From: Bradyrhizobium erythrophlei
GTDB lineage: Bacteria; Pseudomonadota; Alphaproteobacteria; Rhizobiales; Xanthobacteraceae
Length of the DNA stretch: 64,000 nt
Assembly (NCBI RefSeq): GCF_900129425.1
Contig: NZ_LT670817.1
Coordinates: forward strand, 1,116,001-1,180,000
Direction of reading: 5' to 3'
The notes under the pieces were generated by a model. It was not told where the DNA came from, searched no databases, and saw only the letters and a list, made by a program, of their open reading frames with translations. Position numbers and translations under genes: made by a program. Below are positions 13,955-24,904 of this stretch, piece by piece; within the stretch, counting starts at the first letter, position 1; each line of letters begins with the position of its first letter.

Positions 13955-15658
13955 ATGACCGCCATCGGCTGGATTCAAATCATTCTGTACTGCGCGATCA
14001 TCGTCGCGCTGGTCAAACCGCTCGGCGGGTACATGACCCGCGTCTTCAGCGGCGAGCGCACATTCCTGTCGCCGGTGCTGCGGCCGGTCGAGGTCGGCGT
14101 GTACTGGATCGGCGGCGTCGACGAGCGGCGCGAGCAGCATTGGCTTACCTATGCGGTCGCGATGCTGCTGTTCCATGTCGGCGGCTTCCTGATCATTTAC
14201 GGATTGATGCGGCTGCAGGCGGTATTGCCGTTCAATCCCGCGGACCAATCCGCGGTCGCGCCGGACTTGTCCTTCAACACCGCGATCAGCTTCATCACCA
14301 ATACCAACTGGCAGAACTACGGCGGCGAGAGCACGCTGTCGTACCTCGTGCAGATGCTGGGACTGACGCATCAGAACTTCCTGTCGGCGGCGACCGGCAT
14401 CGCGCTCGCGGTGGCGCTGATCCGCGGCTTCTCCCGTTCCTCGATGCGTACCATCGGCAATTTCTGGGTCGATGTCACCCGCTGCACTCTCTATGTGCTG
14501 CTGCCGATCTGCGTGGTCTACGCGCTGTTCCTGGTCTGGCAGGGCATTCCGCAGACGCTCGGCGCCTATGTCGACGCCACCACGCTGGAAGGCGCCAAGC
14601 AAACCATCGCGGTCGGGCCGGTGGCCTCGCAGGTCGCCATCAAAATGCTCGGCACCAATGGCGGCGGCTTCTTCAATGCCAACGCCGCGCATCCGTTCGA
14701 AAACCCGACCGCGCTGTCGAACTTCGTCCAGATGATCTCGATCTTCGCGCTCGGCGCGGCGCTGACCAACGTGTTCGGCCGCATGGTCGGCAACCAGCGC
14801 CAGGGCTGGGCGATCCTGGGCGTGATGGGCGTGCTGTTCCTCGCCGGCGTCATCGTCACCTATTGGGCGGAAGCCGACGGTACCACCGCGCTCCATGCGC
14901 TGGGACTGTCCGGTGGCAATATGGAAGGCAAGGAAGTCCGCTTCGGCATTGTTGCCTCTTCGCTGTTCGCGGTCATCACCACGGCGGCATCCTGCGGCGC
15001 GGTCAACGCCATGCATGACAGCTTCACCGCGCTCGGCGGCATGATTCCCCTGATCAACATGCAACTCGGCGAAATCATCGTCGGCGGCGTCGGCGCCGGC
15101 CTCTACGGCATGCTGCTGTTCGTCGTGCTGGCGATCTTCGTCGCCGGCCTGATGGTCGGCCGCACCCCGGAATATGTCGGCAAGAAGATCGAGGCCCGCG
15201 AGGTCAAGATGGCGATGCTGGCGATTCTCATCCTGCCGCTGAGCTATCTCGGCTGGACCGCGGTCGCCGTTGTGCTGCCGTCGGCGGTGGCATCGATGGC
15301 CAATGCCGGCCCGCACGGATTCACCGAAGTGCTCTATGCCTATACCTCGGCGACCGGCAATAACGGCTCGGCCTTCGCCGGCCTCTCCGGCAACACCTTC
15401 TTCTACAACCTGACGCTGGCGAGTTCGATGTTCATCGGCCGCTTCTTCATGATCGTGCCGGCCATGGCGCTTGCCGGTTCGCTGGCCGGGAAGAAATTGC
15501 ATCCCGCGTCGGCGGGTACGTTCCCGACCACGGGCGGCCTGTTCGTCGGCCTCGTCGTCGGCGTGATTCTGATCATTGGCGGTCTCACCTTCTTCCCGGC
15601 GCTCGCGCTCGGGCCGATCGTCGAGCACCTCGCCATGACCACCAACACTCTGTTCTGA
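13955..15658 (+). CDS. kdpA: K+-transporting ATPase channel subunit KdpA
   Basis: A 567-residue integral membrane protein of the superfamily of K+ transporters, with about ten helices and four pore-loop repeats, including TNTNWQNYGGE, GTNGGGFFNANAAHPFENP and GNNGSAFAG, which form the selectivity filter. Length equals the family norm. It forms the high-affinity K+ path of the Kdp P-type ATPase. It is followed by kdpB after 27 bp. Confidence 0.96.
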   Translation: MTAIGWIQIILYCAIIVALVKPLGGYMTRVFSGERTFLSPVLRPVEVGVYWIGGVDERREQHWLTYAVAMLLFHVGGFLIIYGLMRLQAVLPFNPADQSAVAPDLSFNTAISFITNTNWQNYGGESTLSYLVQMLGLTHQNFLSAATGIALAVALIRGFSRSSMRTIGNFWVDVTRCTLYVLLPICVVYALFLVWQGIPQTLGAYVDATTLEGAKQTIAVGPVASQVAIKMLGTNGGGFFNANAAHPFENPTALSNFVQMISIFALGAALTNVFGRMVGNQRQGWAILGVMGVLFLAGVIVTYWAEADGTTALHALGLSGGNMEGKEVRFGIVASSLFAVITTAASCGAVNAMHDSFTALGGMIPLINMQLGEIIVGGVGAGLYGMLLFVVLAIFVAGLMVGRTPEYVGKKIEAREVKMAMLAILILPLSYLGWTAVAVVLPSAVASMANAGPHGFTEVLYAYTSATGNNGSAFAGLSGNTFFYNLTLASSMFIGRFFMIVPAMALAGSLAGKKLHPASAGTFPTTGGLFVGLVVGVILIIGGLTFFPALALGPIVEHLAMTTNTLF

Positions 15659-15685
15659 TCGCTCTCACATTTCGGAGTTACGTTC

Positions 15686-17800
<2,115 letters not shown>

Positions 17801-17808
17801 CCCCCTGG

Positions 17809-17889
17809 CGTCATTGCGAGGAGCGAAGCGACGAAGCAATCCACATTTCCCCGGCAGCCATGGATTGCTTCGCTTCGCTCGCAATGACG
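17809..17889. repeat. REP-type palindrome between kdpB and kdpC
   Basis: CGTCATTGCGAG (17809-17820) pairs with CTCGCAATGACG (17878-17889), and the inner GAAGCAATCCA pairs with TGGATTGCTTC. A second copy with perfect 29-nt arms is at 23570-23649. I know this element as one of the most abundant dispersed palindromes of Bradyrhizobium genomes. Here it sits inside an operon, so it will be transcribed and fold in the kdp mRNA. Confidence 0.9.
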
Positions 17890-17908
17890 AAAATACTGGA
17901 GACCTGAC

Positions 17909-18514
17909 ATGTTGAAAGAAATTCGCCCCGCGATCCTCGTCCTTGTCGTGCTCACCTTGATCACCGGCCTGGCCTATCCGCTCGCGATGACCGCGATCGC
18001 GGGCGTGATCTTCCCGAAGCAGGCGCAGGGAAGCCTGATCGAAAGGGATGGCAAGGTGGTCGGCTCCGCTCTGATCGGGCAGGAGTTCAAGGACGACAAA
18101 TACTTCCATGGCCGCCCCTCCGCGACCACGGCGCCGGACCCCGCGGATGCCACCAAGACCGTTCCGGCGCCGTACAATGCGGCCAATTCCGGCGGCTCCA
18201 ACCTCGGCCCGACCAGCAAGGCCCTCAATGACCGGGTCAAGGAAGACGTCGACAAGCTGAAAGCCGAGAATCCCTCCGCGCCGGTCCCGATCGATCTCGT
18301 GACCACGTCCGGCAGCGGCCTCGACCCGGATATCTCGCCGGAGGCCGCGCTATTCCAGGTGCCCCGCGTCGCCAAGGCCCGCAATATGCCGGAAGATCGC
18401 GTTCGAGAGCTGGTCACGGAGAACACGGCAGGCCGGCTTGCCGGATTGTTCGGCGAACCCCGGGTCAACGTCCTGGAGCTCAATCTGGCTTTGGACCGTG
18501 CCGCATCGAAGTGA
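17909..18514 (+). CDS. kdpC: K+-transporting ATPase subunit KdpC
   Basis: A 201-residue protein with one N-terminal membrane helix (about 10-32) and a periplasmic domain containing FKDDKYFHGRPSATT, NSGGSNLGPTSKAL, LVTTSGSGLDPDISPEAA and a C-terminal VNVLELNLAL, all family hallmarks. It is part of the KdpFABC complex and needed for assembly and ATP affinity. A GGAGAC ribosome site precedes ATG 17909. Confidence 0.95.
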   Translation: MLKEIRPAILVLVVLTLITGLAYPLAMTAIAGVIFPKQAQGSLIERDGKVVGSALIGQEFKDDKYFHGRPSATTAPDPADATKTVPAPYNAANSGGSNLGPTSKALNDRVKEDVDKLKAENPSAPVPIDLVTTSGSGLDPDISPEAALFQVPRVAKARNMPEDRVRELVTENTAGRLAGLFGEPRVNVLELNLALDRAASK

Positions 18515-18556
18515 GCCCCGCTAGGCTTCGCGCGGCCTGAGGACTATATTTGTCAT

Positions 18557-21280
18557 ATGGAGCACCAGCGCCGCGACCCCCAGAAAAGACCCTCGCCGGA
18601 TGCGTTACTGGAAGCCGCCCGGCGAGAGAACGATCAATCCGGCCGGCTCAAGATATTCGTCGGTGCCGCGCCCGGCGTCGGCAAGACCTACGAGATGCTG
18701 CAAAATGCCCATGCCAAACTGAAGGCCGGCGCCGATGTGGTGGTGGGCGCGGTTGAGACCCACGGCCGGGCCGAGACCGAGGCGCTGCTGCAAGGCCTCG
18801 AGGTTCTCCCGCGCAAACGGATTATCTACAGGGATCAGACCATCGAGGAGATGGATCTCGACGCGCTGATCGCACGCCATCCGCAGATCGCGCTGGTCGA
18901 TGAACTGGCGCACACCAACGCGCCGGGCAGCCGCCATCCAAAGCGGTATCTCGACGTCGAGGAACTGCTGTCCCGCGGCATCGACGTCTACACCGCGGTC
19001 AATATCCAGCATATCGAAAGCCTCAACGACGTGGTCGCCCAGATCACGCATGTGCGGGTGCGCGAGACCGTGCCGGACTCGGTGTTCGACCGCGCCGATG
19101 CCATCGAACTGATCGACCTGACGCCGGACGACCTGATCCAGCGGCTGAAAGAGGGCAAGGTCTACGTCCCCAAACAGGCCGAGCGCGCGCTCGAGCATTA
19201 TTTCTCGCCAGGAAATCTGACGGCGCTGCGCGAGCTGGCGTTGCGGCGGACCGCCGAGCGCGTCGACGAACAGCTTTTAACCCACATGCAGGCCAACGCG
19301 ATCGCCGGTCCCTGGGCCGCGGGCGAGCGCATCCTGGTTTGCCTCAGCGAGGATCGGCGCGCGGCGGGGCTGGTGCGCTATACCAAGCGGCTGGCGGACC
19401 GCCTGCACGCGCCGTGGACCGCGATCGCCATAGAGACGCGGCGGAGCCTGCAATTGAGCGAAGAGGAACGCGACCGGCTTGCCGACACGCTGCGGCTGGC
19501 GGAAGCGCTGGGCGGCGAGGCGCTGACCATTCCCGGTGTCGGACGCCGTATTGCCGATGATCTGATCGGTTTTGCCCAAGCCAACAACGTGACCCAGATC
19601 ATCATCGGCAAGTCGGCCCGTTCCTGGTGGTTCGAGATCATGCGCGGCTCGGTCGTGCACGATCTGGTGCGGCGGGCCGGCAATATCAGCGTTAATGTCA
19701 TCGCCGGCGAGGAACTCGCAGCGGGGCCCGTTCCAAAGAAGACGGTGCGCACTGCCGAACGACCGGAGCCGTTCGACGCGCGGCCCTATCTGATGGCGCT
19801 TGTGATCGTCGCCATCGGCCTCGGGGCCGCCAGACTGATTCAGCCCGTGTTCGGGATCGAGAATGTCGATCTGGTATTCCTCACGGCGGTGGTGAGCGTG
19901 GCCGTGCGTTTCGGGCTGTGGCCTTCGTTGCTGGCGAGCGTCGCTGCGTCGCTGTCCTACAACTTCTTCTTTTTGCCGCCGGTTTACACCTTCACGATCA
20001 CCGACCCGACCAACGTTGCCGCCTTCTTCTTCTTCATGCTGATCGCGATCCTGGTTTCCAATGTCGCGGCGCGCGTGCGCACCCAGGCCGTCTCCGCGAT
20101 CGGCAGGGTGCGGACCACGGAATTGCTTTACGCCTTCAGCCGCAAGCTCGCCGGCACCGCGACGCTGGACGACGTGTTGTGGGCGACCGCCTACCAGACG
20201 GCGTTGATGCTGAGGGTGAGAGTGGTGCTGCTGTTGTCCGAGGACGGTGTCCTGACCGTGAAAGCGGGCTACCCGCCCGAGGACGAACTGGACAAGGCCG
20301 ATCTGGCCGCCGCGAACTGGGCGTGGAATAACGATCGCCCGGCCGGGCGTGGTTCGGAGACGCTGCCGGGCGCCAAGCGTCTATTCCTTCCGATGCGAAC
20401 CGGCCGCGGGCCGATCGGCGTCATCGGCATCGACGATGACAGAACCGGGCCGCTGCTCACCCCGGATCAGCGCCGGCTGCTCGACGCCCTGATGGATCAG
20501 GGCGCACTGGCGATCGAGCGGGTGCTGCTAGTCGAGGACATGGATCGCGTCAAGCGCACCATGGAGTCGGATCGGTTGCGTTCGGCGCTCCTGACCTCGA
20601 TCTCGCACGATCTCAAGACGCCGCTGGCGTCGGTTCTCGGCGCCGCCAGCACCATGCGGGATCTTTCCAGCGGACTGTCTGACGCCGAAAAGCGGGATCT
20701 GCTGGCCACCGTGATCGACGAGTCCGAGCGGCTCAACCGCTTCATCGCCAACCTGCTCGACATGACCAAGCTGGAATCCGGCGCCATCGTGCCGAATACC
20801 GCGCGGCACGATATCAGCGAGATCGTCGGCAGCGTATTGCGGCGCGCCAGCAAGATCCTCGCCCATCACAAGGTTTCGCTCGAACTCGCCGCCGATCTGC
20901 CGATGCTGGAACTCGATGCCGTGCTGTTCGAGCAGGTGCTTTTTAATCTCTTGGACAACGCGGCGAAATATGCCCCCGCCGATACCACGATATCGATCCG
21001 GAGCATGCGGGACAGGGATCATGTCACCTTGCAGATCATCGACGAAGGCGACGGCATTCCACGATCCGAGCTGGACAGTATATTCGACAAATTCTATCGC
21101 GCGCAAAAGGGCGATCATGTCCGCCCCGGCACCGGCCTCGGGCTTGCGATTTCCCGCGGCTTTGTCGAAGCGATGCGCGGCACGATCACAGCCGCCAACC
21201 GCATCGATCGAAGCGGCGCCGTGCTGACCATCCGGTTGCCGATTCCCGAAGCCACCGCCGCGCTGGATACCGCCGCATGA
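18557..21280 (+). CDS. kdpD: Sensor histidine kinase KdpD
   Basis: A 907-residue protein (E. coli 894). N-terminal KdpD domain with the Walker-type loop GAAPGVGKT (about residue 36-44), a universal stress protein-like domain (about 250-370), four membrane helices (about 400-500), a GAF-like segment, and a HisKA/HATPase module. The phosphoacceptor is His684 in SHDLKTPLASV; N box DNAAKYAP and G boxes DEGDGIP and GTGLGLAIS follow. It senses K+ limitation and osmotic stress and phosphorylates KdpE. It overlaps kdpE by 4 nt (ATGA). Confidence 0.95.
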   Translation: MEHQRRDPQKRPSPDALLEAARRENDQSGRLKIFVGAAPGVGKTYEMLQNAHAKLKAGADVVVGAVETHGRAETEALLQGLEVLPRKRIIYRDQTIEEMDLDALIARHPQIALVDELAHTNAPGSRHPKRYLDVEELLSRGIDVYTAVNIQHIESLNDVVAQITHVRVRETVPDSVFDRADAIELIDLTPDDLIQRLKEGKVYVPKQAERALEHYFSPGNLTALRELALRRTAERVDEQLLTHMQANAIAGPWAAGERILVCLSEDRRAAGLVRYTKRLADRLHAPWTAIAIETRRSLQLSEEERDRLADTLRLAEALGGEALTIPGVGRRIADDLIGFAQANNVTQIIIGKSARSWWFEIMRGSVVHDLVRRAGNISVNVIAGEELAAGPVPKKTVRTAERPEPFDARPYLMALVIVAIGLGAARLIQPVFGIENVDLVFLTAVVSVAVRFGLWPSLLASVAASLSYNFFFLPPVYTFTITDPTNVAAFFFFMLIAILVSNVAARVRTQAVSAIGRVRTTELLYAFSRKLAGTATLDDVLWATAYQTALMLRVRVVLLLSEDGVLTVKAGYPPEDELDKADLAAANWAWNNDRPAGRGSETLPGAKRLFLPMRTGRGPIGVIGIDDDRTGPLLTPDQRRLLDALMDQGALAIERVLLVEDMDRVKRTMESDRLRSALLTSISHDLKTPLASVLGAASTMRDLSSGLSDAEKRDLLATVIDESERLNRFIANLLDMTKLESGAIVPNTARHDISEIVGSVLRRASKILAHHKVSLELAADLPMLELDAVLFEQVLFNLLDNAAKYAPADTTISIRSMRDRDHVTLQIIDEGDGIPRSELDSIFDKFYRAQKGDHVRPGTGLGLAISRGFVEAMRGTITAANRIDRSGAVLTIRLPIPEATAALDTAA

Positions 21281-21966
21281 GTGCCGCCCCTATCAAGGTA
21301 CTCGTGATCGACGACGAGCCGCCGATCCGCAAGCTGCTGCGGATGGGATTGAGCACGCAGGGTTACGAGATCCTGGAAGCCTCCAACGGCAAGATGGCGC
21401 TCGAACTGCTGGCCCAGAATCCCGCGCTCATCGTTCTCGACCTCGGCCTGCCGGATATCCAGGGCCATGAGCTGCTGCGCATGATCCGCGGGCGCAATGA
21501 CGGCGTCCCCATCGTGGTGCTGTCGAGCCGCGGCGATGAGGCCGGCAAGGTCCAGGCGCTCGATCTCGGCGCCGACGATTACCTGACCAAACCGTTCGGG
21601 ATGGACGAACTGCTCGCCCGCATGCGCGCGGCGCTGCGGCATCAATTGCAGGTCCATGGCGAGCGTCCGGTGTTTAGATCCGGCGATCTCTCGGTCGATC
21701 TGGTGCGCCGCATCGTCAAGGTCGGCGACAAGGATGTCAGGCTGTCGCCCAAGGAATACGAATTGCTGCGCGTGCTGGTGCAGCACGCCGGCAAGGTGCT
21801 GACCCACCGGTTTCTCCTGAAGGAGCTGTGGGATGAACTGACCGACGCGCAATATCTGCGGGTCTATGTGCGCCAGCTCCGGCAGAAGATCGAAGCCGAT
21901 CCCGAGCGCCCGCAATTCGTCCTCACGGAAACCGGGATCGGCTACCGGCTGCGCGCCCCGGATTAA
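21277..21966 (+). CDS. kdpE: Response regulator KdpE
   Basis: A 229-residue OmpR-family regulator. The receiver domain has the acidic pair IDDEPP near the N-terminus, phosphoacceptor Asp55 (VLDLGLPD), conserved Ser in VVLSSRGDE, and Lys in LTKPFGMDEL. The winged-helix DNA-binding domain is at about 130-229 (SPKEYELLRVLVQHAGKVLTH, YLRVYVRQLRQKIE). It activates kdp transcription when phosphorylated by KdpD. Confidence 0.95.
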   Translation: MSAAPIKVLVIDDEPPIRKLLRMGLSTQGYEILEASNGKMALELLAQNPALIVLDLGLPDIQGHELLRMIRGRNDGVPIVVLSSRGDEAGKVQALDLGADDYLTKPFGMDELLARMRAALRHQLQVHGERPVFRSGDLSVDLVRRIVKVGDKDVRLSPKEYELLRVLVQHAGKVLTHRFLLKELWDELTDAQYLRVYVRQLRQKIEADPERPQFVLTETGIGYRLRAPD

Positions 21967-22030
21967 ATCTCCAACCGCCGTGCCGGATGAGATATCAATG
22001 CTGCTAACGATGCGGTCTGCTGGAGCGACC

Positions 22031-22471
22031 ATGAAAATTGCCGATCTGCTGTCGCCGGCCGACGTCATGATCGACGTGCGGGCCTCGAACAAGCGGCTAT
22101 TGTTGCAGGAACTCGCGGCCAAAGCCGCGGCCAGTCTCGGCCTGGCGGGCGATCTGGTCGCGTCCTGCCTTCTCAAGCGGGAAGACCTGGGGTCGACGGG
22201 AATCGGCCGTGGCGTCGCCATTCCCCATGCCCGGCTGCCGGATCTGCAGCGGCCTTACGGGTTGCTGGCGAAACTGAAGAACCCGATCGAATTCGACGCC
22301 ATCGACGGGCAACCGGTGGACATCGTATTTGTTCTGTTGCTGCCAGCTTCGGACGAGAGTGGGCAGATCGGGGCGCTGGCGCTGGTGGCCCGGACGTTGC
22401 GACCGCCGGAGAATCTCGTCCGATTGCGCGGCGCAAGGAATTCGTCCGAGCTTTATTCGGCGGTCGCCTGA
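22031..22471 (+). CDS. ptsN: PtsN-like PTS IIA protein linked to kdp
   Basis: A 146-residue PTS EIIA type-2 (fructose/nitrogen class) domain starting MKIADLLSP, as in PtsN. The phosphorylatable histidine is His66 in GVAIPHARLPDL, and the family segments VFVLLLP and LRGARNSSEL are present. In E. coli and rhizobia, unphosphorylated PtsN (EIIA-Ntr) binds KdpD and modulates kdp expression, so its position 64 bp after kdpE suggests a dedicated copy for this operon. The main ptsN of these bacteria usually sits next to rpoN, so this is probably a paralogue. An in-frame ATG at 21998 with a GGATGAG site is an alternative start. Confidence 0.85.
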   Translation: MKIADLLSPADVMIDVRASNKRLLLQELAAKAAASLGLAGDLVASCLLKREDLGSTGIGRGVAIPHARLPDLQRPYGLLAKLKNPIEFDAIDGQPVDIVFVLLLPASDESGQIGALALVARTLRPPENLVRLRGARNSSELYSAVA

Positions 22472-22568
22472 CCGCCGGGAATCTCAAGAGCCGATCGGCG
22501 GCGAGAAACCCAAAACGGGAACCATCTCCCTCCGCGAAGATTATTTTCCCGCAACCGGGAGAAAAATC

Positions 22569-22790
22569 ATGGCACGGAAATATTCAAAGAAAGCATCTGC
22601 CAAGGTCGGACGCGCGATGAAGAAGCGCAAGGCCGGGACTCTGAAGAGCGGACGGTCCGGCAAGAAGGTCAAGAGCCGCAAGCAGGCGATCGCCATCGGC
22701 CTTTCCGAGGCGCGAGCGGAAGGCCAGAAGGTGCCGAAGAAGGCCGCGAAGAAACGGAAGACGGCGAAGAAGCGGAAAGCGAAGAAGTAG
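22569..22790 (+). CDS. DUF6496 small histone-like basic protein
   Basis: A 73-residue protein, about one-third Lys/Arg, starting at ATG 22569 after GGGAGA. The core GRAMKKRKAGTLKSGRSGKK followed by VKSRKQAIAIGLSEARAEG matches the DUF6496 pattern (a small basic protein shared by many soil bacteria), and the C-terminal tail is an Ala/Lys repeat (KKAAKKRKTAKKRKAKK) resembling histone H1-type tails. It may bind DNA or RNA. A hairpin follows 25 bp after the stop. Confidence 0.75.
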   Translation: MARKYSKKASAKVGRAMKKRKAGTLKSGRSGKKVKSRKQAIAIGLSEARAEGQKVPKKAAKKRKTAKKRKAKK

Positions 22791-22815
22791 CGGCTGCGTC
22801 TACACAGCACCATGC

Positions 22816-22852
22816 GTCGTCCCTGCTTTCGCATCGGTTTCGCGGGGACGAC
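22816..22852. terminator. Hairpin after the DUF6496 gene
   Basis: GTCGTCCC (22816-22823) pairs with GGGACGAC (22845-22852) across a 21-nt loop containing further TTTCGC/GCGAAA-like pairing, 25 bp after the stop codon. A run of A follows (GCGAAAA), not T, so termination on the plus strand is uncertain. Confidence 0.35.
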
Positions 22853-23039
22853 AGCGAAAATTATCGCGCAAATCCGTCGAGTGACGAATCGCCTCGATCG
22901 CCGCCCGGTTGTGGGCGCGGTTAAACCGGGCGGCCTGTTCGCAGCGGGATTGCGAACGGCGCAGAGCTTTGCGATCGGGCGCGCACCCCGCTATCCCGCT
23001 TGCGCCAAACGGCGAATTTATTGAGCCGGCCAGGTCAGC

Positions 23040-23565
23040 TGATTTGCTCAGCTGATTTGCCCGACGGGCTCCGGCCCAGGAAGTCTGTCCAGCCCCCTTT
23101 GAAAAAATATTCTGTTTTTCCGAAGACCCAAATCAGTTGTATGTCTGTTGCCGTCCCGTCCCACTCAGAGGGGCGGCTCGCGACGTCACGGACGCGGGGC
23201 GGGATGCGGTGGACGCGGCGGCGCGCTTGACGGGCGTTGCTTGCAGCGGACGGCGAAGACGTGTGGTCCTGACACCCCGACGCTGGTGTCAAGTTGGCGG
23301 AGGTAACTCCGCAAACGACGGTGGCAAGAAAGCCGATCACCGGGGAGAGCACGGTATAAGCCGTAAACCATTGCGTGCGGGAATGTCGGGTGATTTCCGA
23401 TGGCTCGCTGTGAATACTCGTGTGCATACTTACTACCAATAGTGCACACGAGGCTGCGGGTGCATCGGGCGCCCGGCATTCCCCACGCCCTCTGTTTTCA
23501 GGGCGGACGTTTTTGGCAAACCTCGGACGCATCGCGCCGCGAGATCGCGGTGGTGTGTCTGGCAT
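23040..23565. repeat. Long dispersed intergenic repeat, no gene
   Basis: The stretch from the CAGCTGATTTGC direct repeat (23035-23060) to about 23565 reads like a repeat family I know from many Bradyrhizobium genomes, which is often mis-annotated as a short hypothetical protein (minus-strand frame 23035-23565 with GFLATVVCGVTSANLTPASG). Recognisable parts are a GGTCCTGACACCCCGACGCTGG block and a GGGCGCCCGGCATTCCC block. No start signal, domain or codon signature supports a gene on either strand. Identification is from memory. Confidence 0.55.
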
Positions 23566-23569
23566 TCGC

Positions 23570-23649
23570 CGTCATTGCGAGCGAAGCGAAGCAATCCACT
23601 CTTTCTTTCTTGCTTTACTATGGATTGCTTCGCTTCGCTCGCAATGACG
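23570..23649. repeat. REP-type palindrome with perfect 29-nt arms
   Basis: Arms 23570-23598 and 23621-23649 are exact reverse complements (beginning CGTCATTGCGAGCGAAGCG), with a 22-nt loop. It is the same family as the copy at 17809-17889 between kdpB and kdpC, and is directly next to the long repeat 23040-23565. Confidence 0.93.
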
Positions 23650-23725
23650 GTCTTACAATCATTTGCGCCTTGGATGTTTGAGAAATTGAATCCGATATCG
23701 GCGGTGCAAAAAGCCGGGCGGCCTT

Positions 23726-23899
23726 CACCTCTCCCCTTGTGGGAGAGGCATAGGCCGCGTTCGCGGCCGTTTTTCGAAGAGAACGCCGAAGCTATGCTTC
23801 GGCTATGTCGCATCGTCAGATGCGATCCGGGTGAGGGGTTACGGACTATCGATAGACCGCAACCCCTCACCCCAACCCTCTCCCGCAAGGGGAGAGGGA
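23726..23899. repeat. Composite palindromic intergenic repeat, second copy
   Basis: Outer segments CACCTCTCCCC ... and ... GGGGAGAGGG, with inner hairpins TCTCCC/GGGAGA (23730-23748), GGCCGCG/CGCGGCC (23753-23770), and GGTGAGGGGTT/AACCCCTCACC. Same family as 7478-7599 but longer. It ends about 70 bp beyond the ku stop codon and may serve as its terminator. Confidence 0.75.
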
Positions 23900-23970
23900 G
23901 CTCACCGCCGTTGCCGGGACATAATGCGTCACTTCAGCTCGATTGGTTTAGCCTCTCGCAGACCTGTCTT

Positions 23971-24843
23971 TCACCCCGCCTTGCGCGCCCGCGCATTCGA
24001 CCGATGTGCTTTCTTCGCCGGGCGATGCGCGGCTCGGCGGGCCGGGGCCGATCGCTTGGCCGGCGCCCTGCCTTTCAGGCTTTGCTTGAGCGCGTCCATC
24101 AGGCTGATGACGTTGTCCGGCCGCTCTTCAGGCTCGACGGCCTTGACCGGCTTGCCGGCGGCCTTGCGCCTGACCAGGGTCTTCAGCGCATCCTCGTACT
24201 GGTCCTTGAACTTACCGGGATCGAAATGCGCCGCCTTGGAATCCAGAATGTGGCTGGCGAGTTCGACCATGTCTTTCGAGATCTTCGGGTTCTTGATGTC
24301 GTCGAAATATTCGTCTTCGTCGCGCACCTCATACGGATATCGCAGCGTGATGCCGAGCAGGCCCTTGCCCAGGGGCTCGATCGCAATGATATGCTCGCGG
24401 TTGGTGAGAACGATGCGCGCCAGCGCGACGCGATCCTTATCCTTCATGGCGTCGCGGATCACGGCGAAGGCGGCGATGCCGGCCTTGCCGTCGGGCGCGA
24501 TGTAATAGGGGTGATTGATGTAGCGCTTGTCGATTTCATCCCTGGGCACGAAGCCGTCGATGTCGATGGTGTGGTTGCTTTCGATCTGGACGGCTTCCAG
24601 CTCCTCCTTGTCGACCTCGACATACTCGCCCTTTTTCAACTCGTAGCCGCGGCCCTTCTGGTCGCTTTCGACCACGTCGCCGGTCTCGGCATCGACCATC
24701 TGCTGCTTCAGCCGGTTGCCGGTTTCCTTGTTGATCATGTGGAAGCGGGTTTTGTCGACGGACGTCGAGGCCGGATAGAGCAGCACCGGGCATGACACGA
24801 GGGAAAGCTTCAGGGACCCTTTCCAATAGGCGCGGACGGCCAT
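23971..24843 (-). CDS. ku: Non-homologous end joining protein Ku
   Basis: A 290-residue bacterial Ku. It starts MAVRAYWKGSLKLSLVSCP, has the beta-barrel core (KTRFHMINKETGNRLKQQ, EVDKEELEAV, IDIDGFVP, YYIAPDGKAG) and a C-terminal arm followed by a Lys/Arg/Ala-rich tail (about 245-290) that in other bacteria helps threading onto DNA. Ku homodimers ring DNA ends and recruit LigD. The gene is divergent from ligD, with 117 bp between starts containing an apparent EcfG-type stress promoter. Several ku/ligD copies are usual in rhizobia; this is one of them. Confidence 0.96.
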   Translation of the reverse strand: MAVRAYWKGSLKLSLVSCPVLLYPASTSVDKTRFHMINKETGNRLKQQMVDAETGDVVESDQKGRGYELKKGEYVEVDKEELEAVQIESNHTIDIDGFVPRDEIDKRYINHPYYIAPDGKAGIAAFAVIRDAMKDKDRVALARIVLTNREHIIAIEPLGKGLLGITLRYPYEVRDEDEYFDDIKNPKISKDMVELASHILDSKAAHFDPGKFKDQYEDALKTLVRRKAAGKPVKAVEPEERPDNVISLMDALKQSLKGRAPAKRSAPARRAAHRPAKKAHRSNARARKAG

Positions 24844-24878
24844 TACAATCTCCGGCTCGTTATGGGTAAATGAATTCG

Positions 24879-24904
24879 GGAACTTTCAACGGCCGCCGGG
24901 GGTT
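24879..24904 (+). promoter_or_regulatory. Possible EcfG-type promoter for ligD
   Basis: On the plus strand GGAAC (24879-24883) is followed after 17 nt by GGTT (24901-24904), one mismatch from the EcfG -10 core. It overlaps the ku promoter on the other strand. Transcription would start near 24911, consistent with translation from GTG 24961. Confidence 0.45.

Noticed and set aside
13940..15628. 562-codon frame antisense to kdpA
   Set aside because: Shadow of kdpA.
22510..22560. EcfG-like promoter before the DUF6496 gene
   Set aside because: GGAAC is present, but the sequence 16 nt on is GATT, two mismatches from the core.
23035..23565. 176-codon minus-strand frame
   Set aside because: Falls in a dispersed repeat; composition and lack of a start signal argue against a protein.
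23570..23899. CRISPR array or insertion sequence ends
   Set aside because: The repeats are palindromes that occur once each here, without regular spacers, transposase or target duplications.
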